Below are positions 62,624 through 64,000 of a stretch of 64,000 nucleotides of DNA, one piece after another. Positions within the stretch are counted from its first letter, which is position 1. Each line of letters starts with the position of its first letter. Position numbers and translations under genes: made by a program. The stretch lies in NCBI RefSeq assembly GCF_964656455.1, contig NC_135714.1:164750243-164814242 (forward strand). The letters run 5' to 3'. The stretch comes from Halichoerus grypus (Eukaryota; Chordata; Mammalia; Carnivora; Phocidae). The notes under the pieces were generated by a model, which saw only the letters and a list, made by a program, of their open reading frames with translations, was not told the DNA's origin and searched no databases.

Positions 62624-64000
62624 TCAAATTCCTCCTGCTTCAGGAACGGCAATGTTAACTCAAGCGCAGTCACTCGAGAGGATTGATTCTTGGTGTTAGT
62701 AGCCTGGGAACTAGGCATCCAGGCACACAGGGTACAGCAGTGCTAATCTCCTCAAACAAGAGGTGAGTCGACAGCAGCCTTCCTTCCAGGCCTGCTTCTC
62801 ACTCCGAGTTACGTTTAGGTTCCATTTCTCATGCTTTCACAAAAACACACAACAGATGAAGTGCACGCTCAGGAAGGGCGATCTTTGCTGAGGCACGGGT
62901 TCTCTACAGTTTTGTTCCTTTGCGTTGCGTGGATGGCACTGAGGACTCCACGCACACACGGGAGAGCCGATCTAGTTTCCCGAAACAAGAGTTGAGTCCA
63001 TAGGGGCCTTCTGCCCATGCTTATTTCTCCCTCCGAATTCGGCTGGGACTCCTTCCCCAGGTTTGCACTCAAGCAGACTTGAAAATGCTGCCACCCTGTG
63101 GAGAGGCGAACGAGCTGAAGCTGGGCTTCTTGAGCGGCTTCTTTCTGCCAAATCAGTGTGGAGCCCTTAGCATTCCTATGCACACATGGAGCCGAAGTGT
63201 TAGCTTCAGGTAACAAGAGCTGAGTCGAGAGGAGCCTTCTGGCCCGGACTCCTTCTCCCTCGGTTTCACGTAAGGAACCCGTTCCTCAGGCTCTCACCCA
63301 CGGTAGCCTGGAAAGTGCTTCCTCCCTCAGAGAGGTGGATGGTAGCTAAAGCACGGTTTCTCTACCGTGTTGTTTCTTCCAGGGAGAACGCTAGCGATTA
63401 GATTTCCATGCAAAAGTAGGGCCGCAGTGCTAGCTAAATGAAACACACGGGGAGTCGTCTTCTGCCTTTTGCTGGGGCCTGAGTCTCACTCGCAGAAACT
63501 TTGGACTCCCTTGCAGTCCTCTCATGCACGCACACAACCAAATGCTTCCACCCTCAGGAGCGGCTGTTTGAGCTGAAGCACGGATTCTCTACCGTGTTTT
63601 TCCTTTGAGTTAGGTGGCTGTCTTTCAGCCTGCACACACACCCAGGGCAACGGTACTAGCCCCATAACCATGATGTGAGTTGAGAGCTGCCTTCTGTACC
63701 GGCCTGTCTCTCCCCCGATTTTACAAAATGGAAAATGTCCCCAGGCTCTCAGCCACAGTACACCCTAAACTGCTTCGCCCACAGAGAGGTCGACGGTAGC
63801 TAAAGCACGGTTTCTCTACTGTGTAGTTTCTTCGAGTTCGAACGCTAGCTCTTAGACTTCCATGCAAATGTGGGGCTGCCGTGCTAGCTTGGTAAAACAC
63901 ATGGGGAGTCGTGTTCTGCCTTTCGCTGGGGCCTGAGTCTCACTCGCAAAATGCTTTGGACTCCCTTGCAGTGCTCTCACGCACGCACACAACAAAAGGC
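62624..64000 (+). repeat. Unit 16, partial (first 1377 bp), long or short unknown
   Basis: The window ends inside half-A-type sequence, before the point (about position 1907 of a unit) at which long and short forms begin to differ, so its class cannot be told. It carries CTCGAGAGG and GTGTAG with GTTCGAAC. Confidence 0.95.

Larger units (their letters stand above)
1..64000. repeat. Compound macrosatellite array filling the whole window
   Basis: The window is one uninterrupted head-to-tail array; the block starting at base 1 recurs at 5341, 7392, 12728, 18062, 23396, 25902, 31242, 33748, 36254, 41596, 46934, 52274, 54779, 60119 and 62624. Copies are near-identical by eye, with scattered single-base differences. 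The hierarchy is a monomer of about 228 bp, a dimer of about 455 bp, an 11-monomer half-unit of 2506 bp, and a two-half long unit of about 5.34 kb with an L1 insertion. Neither end of the array lies in the window. No stretch of unique sequence longer than the L1 insert is present. I do not recognise the satellite as a named family. Confidence 0.97.

Noticed and set aside
1..64000. CRISPR array or prokaryotic mobile region
   Set aside because: Repeats are hundreds of bases long with no spacer structure, there are no cas-like genes, and the L1 with target-site duplication and AATAAA shows a mammalian genome.
1..64000. CTCF core sites in the monomers (for example around CCACCCTCAGGAGCAG)
   Set aside because: The best look-alikes miss several key positions of the core. 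A matrix scan would decide, but by eye there is no support.
1..64000. Assembly artefact producing the mixed L/S order
   Set aside because: Units carry distinct private variants, different TA lengths and shared derived changes in an orderly pattern, which a collapsed or looped assembly would not readily give. It cannot be fully excluded without reads.

Overview
This window looks like mammalian, most likely carnivoran, nuclear DNA. It consists wholly of one head-to-tail tandem array, a compound macrosatellite. I see no convincing protein-coding gene, tRNA, rRNA, CRISPR array, prokaryotic operon or unique-sequence flank. The carnivoran call rests on the 3' end of a LINE-1 (end of ORF2 plus a G-rich, GAA-tract-bearing 3' UTR) that resembles, from memory, the young L1 family of dogs, cats and their relatives. 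I cannot name the species.

Layout. There are fifteen complete units and one partial unit, all in the same orientation. Nine are long (L, 5334-5342 bp), five are short (S, 2505-2506 bp) and one is a unique shorter form (S0, 2051 bp). The order is L S0 L L L S L S S L L L S L S plus 1377 bp of a further unit. Starts are at 1 (L), 5341 (S0), 7392 (L), 12728 (L), 18062 (L), 23396 (S), 25902 (L), 31242 (S), 33748 (S), 36254 (L), 41596 (L), 46934 (L), 52274 (S), 54779 (L), 60119 (S) and 62624 (partial).

Internal hierarchy. The basic period is a monomer of about 228 bp. Over most of a unit, two diverged monomer types alternate, giving a dimer of about 455 bp. Eleven monomers make a 2506-bp half-unit. 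Each L unit is two such halves. Half A is 2506 bp. Half B has lost 395 bp near its start and gained a 707-bp 5'-truncated L1 flanked by a 16-bp target-site duplication, so 2506-395+707+16=2834. S units are A/B hybrids that lack exactly one half-B length, as expected from unequal exchange between the halves. S0 comes from a similar exchange that is out of register by one further dimer (455 bp).

Dynamics. All length differences among the nine L units equal the length of one (TA)n tract inside the L1 (7 to 11 repeats). Shared variants show local homogenisation (units 2-6), a recent 7845-bp L+S tandem duplication (46934-54778 and 54779-62623) and mosaic patches suggesting gene conversion. What the array does, and which chromosome carries it, cannot be told from this window.
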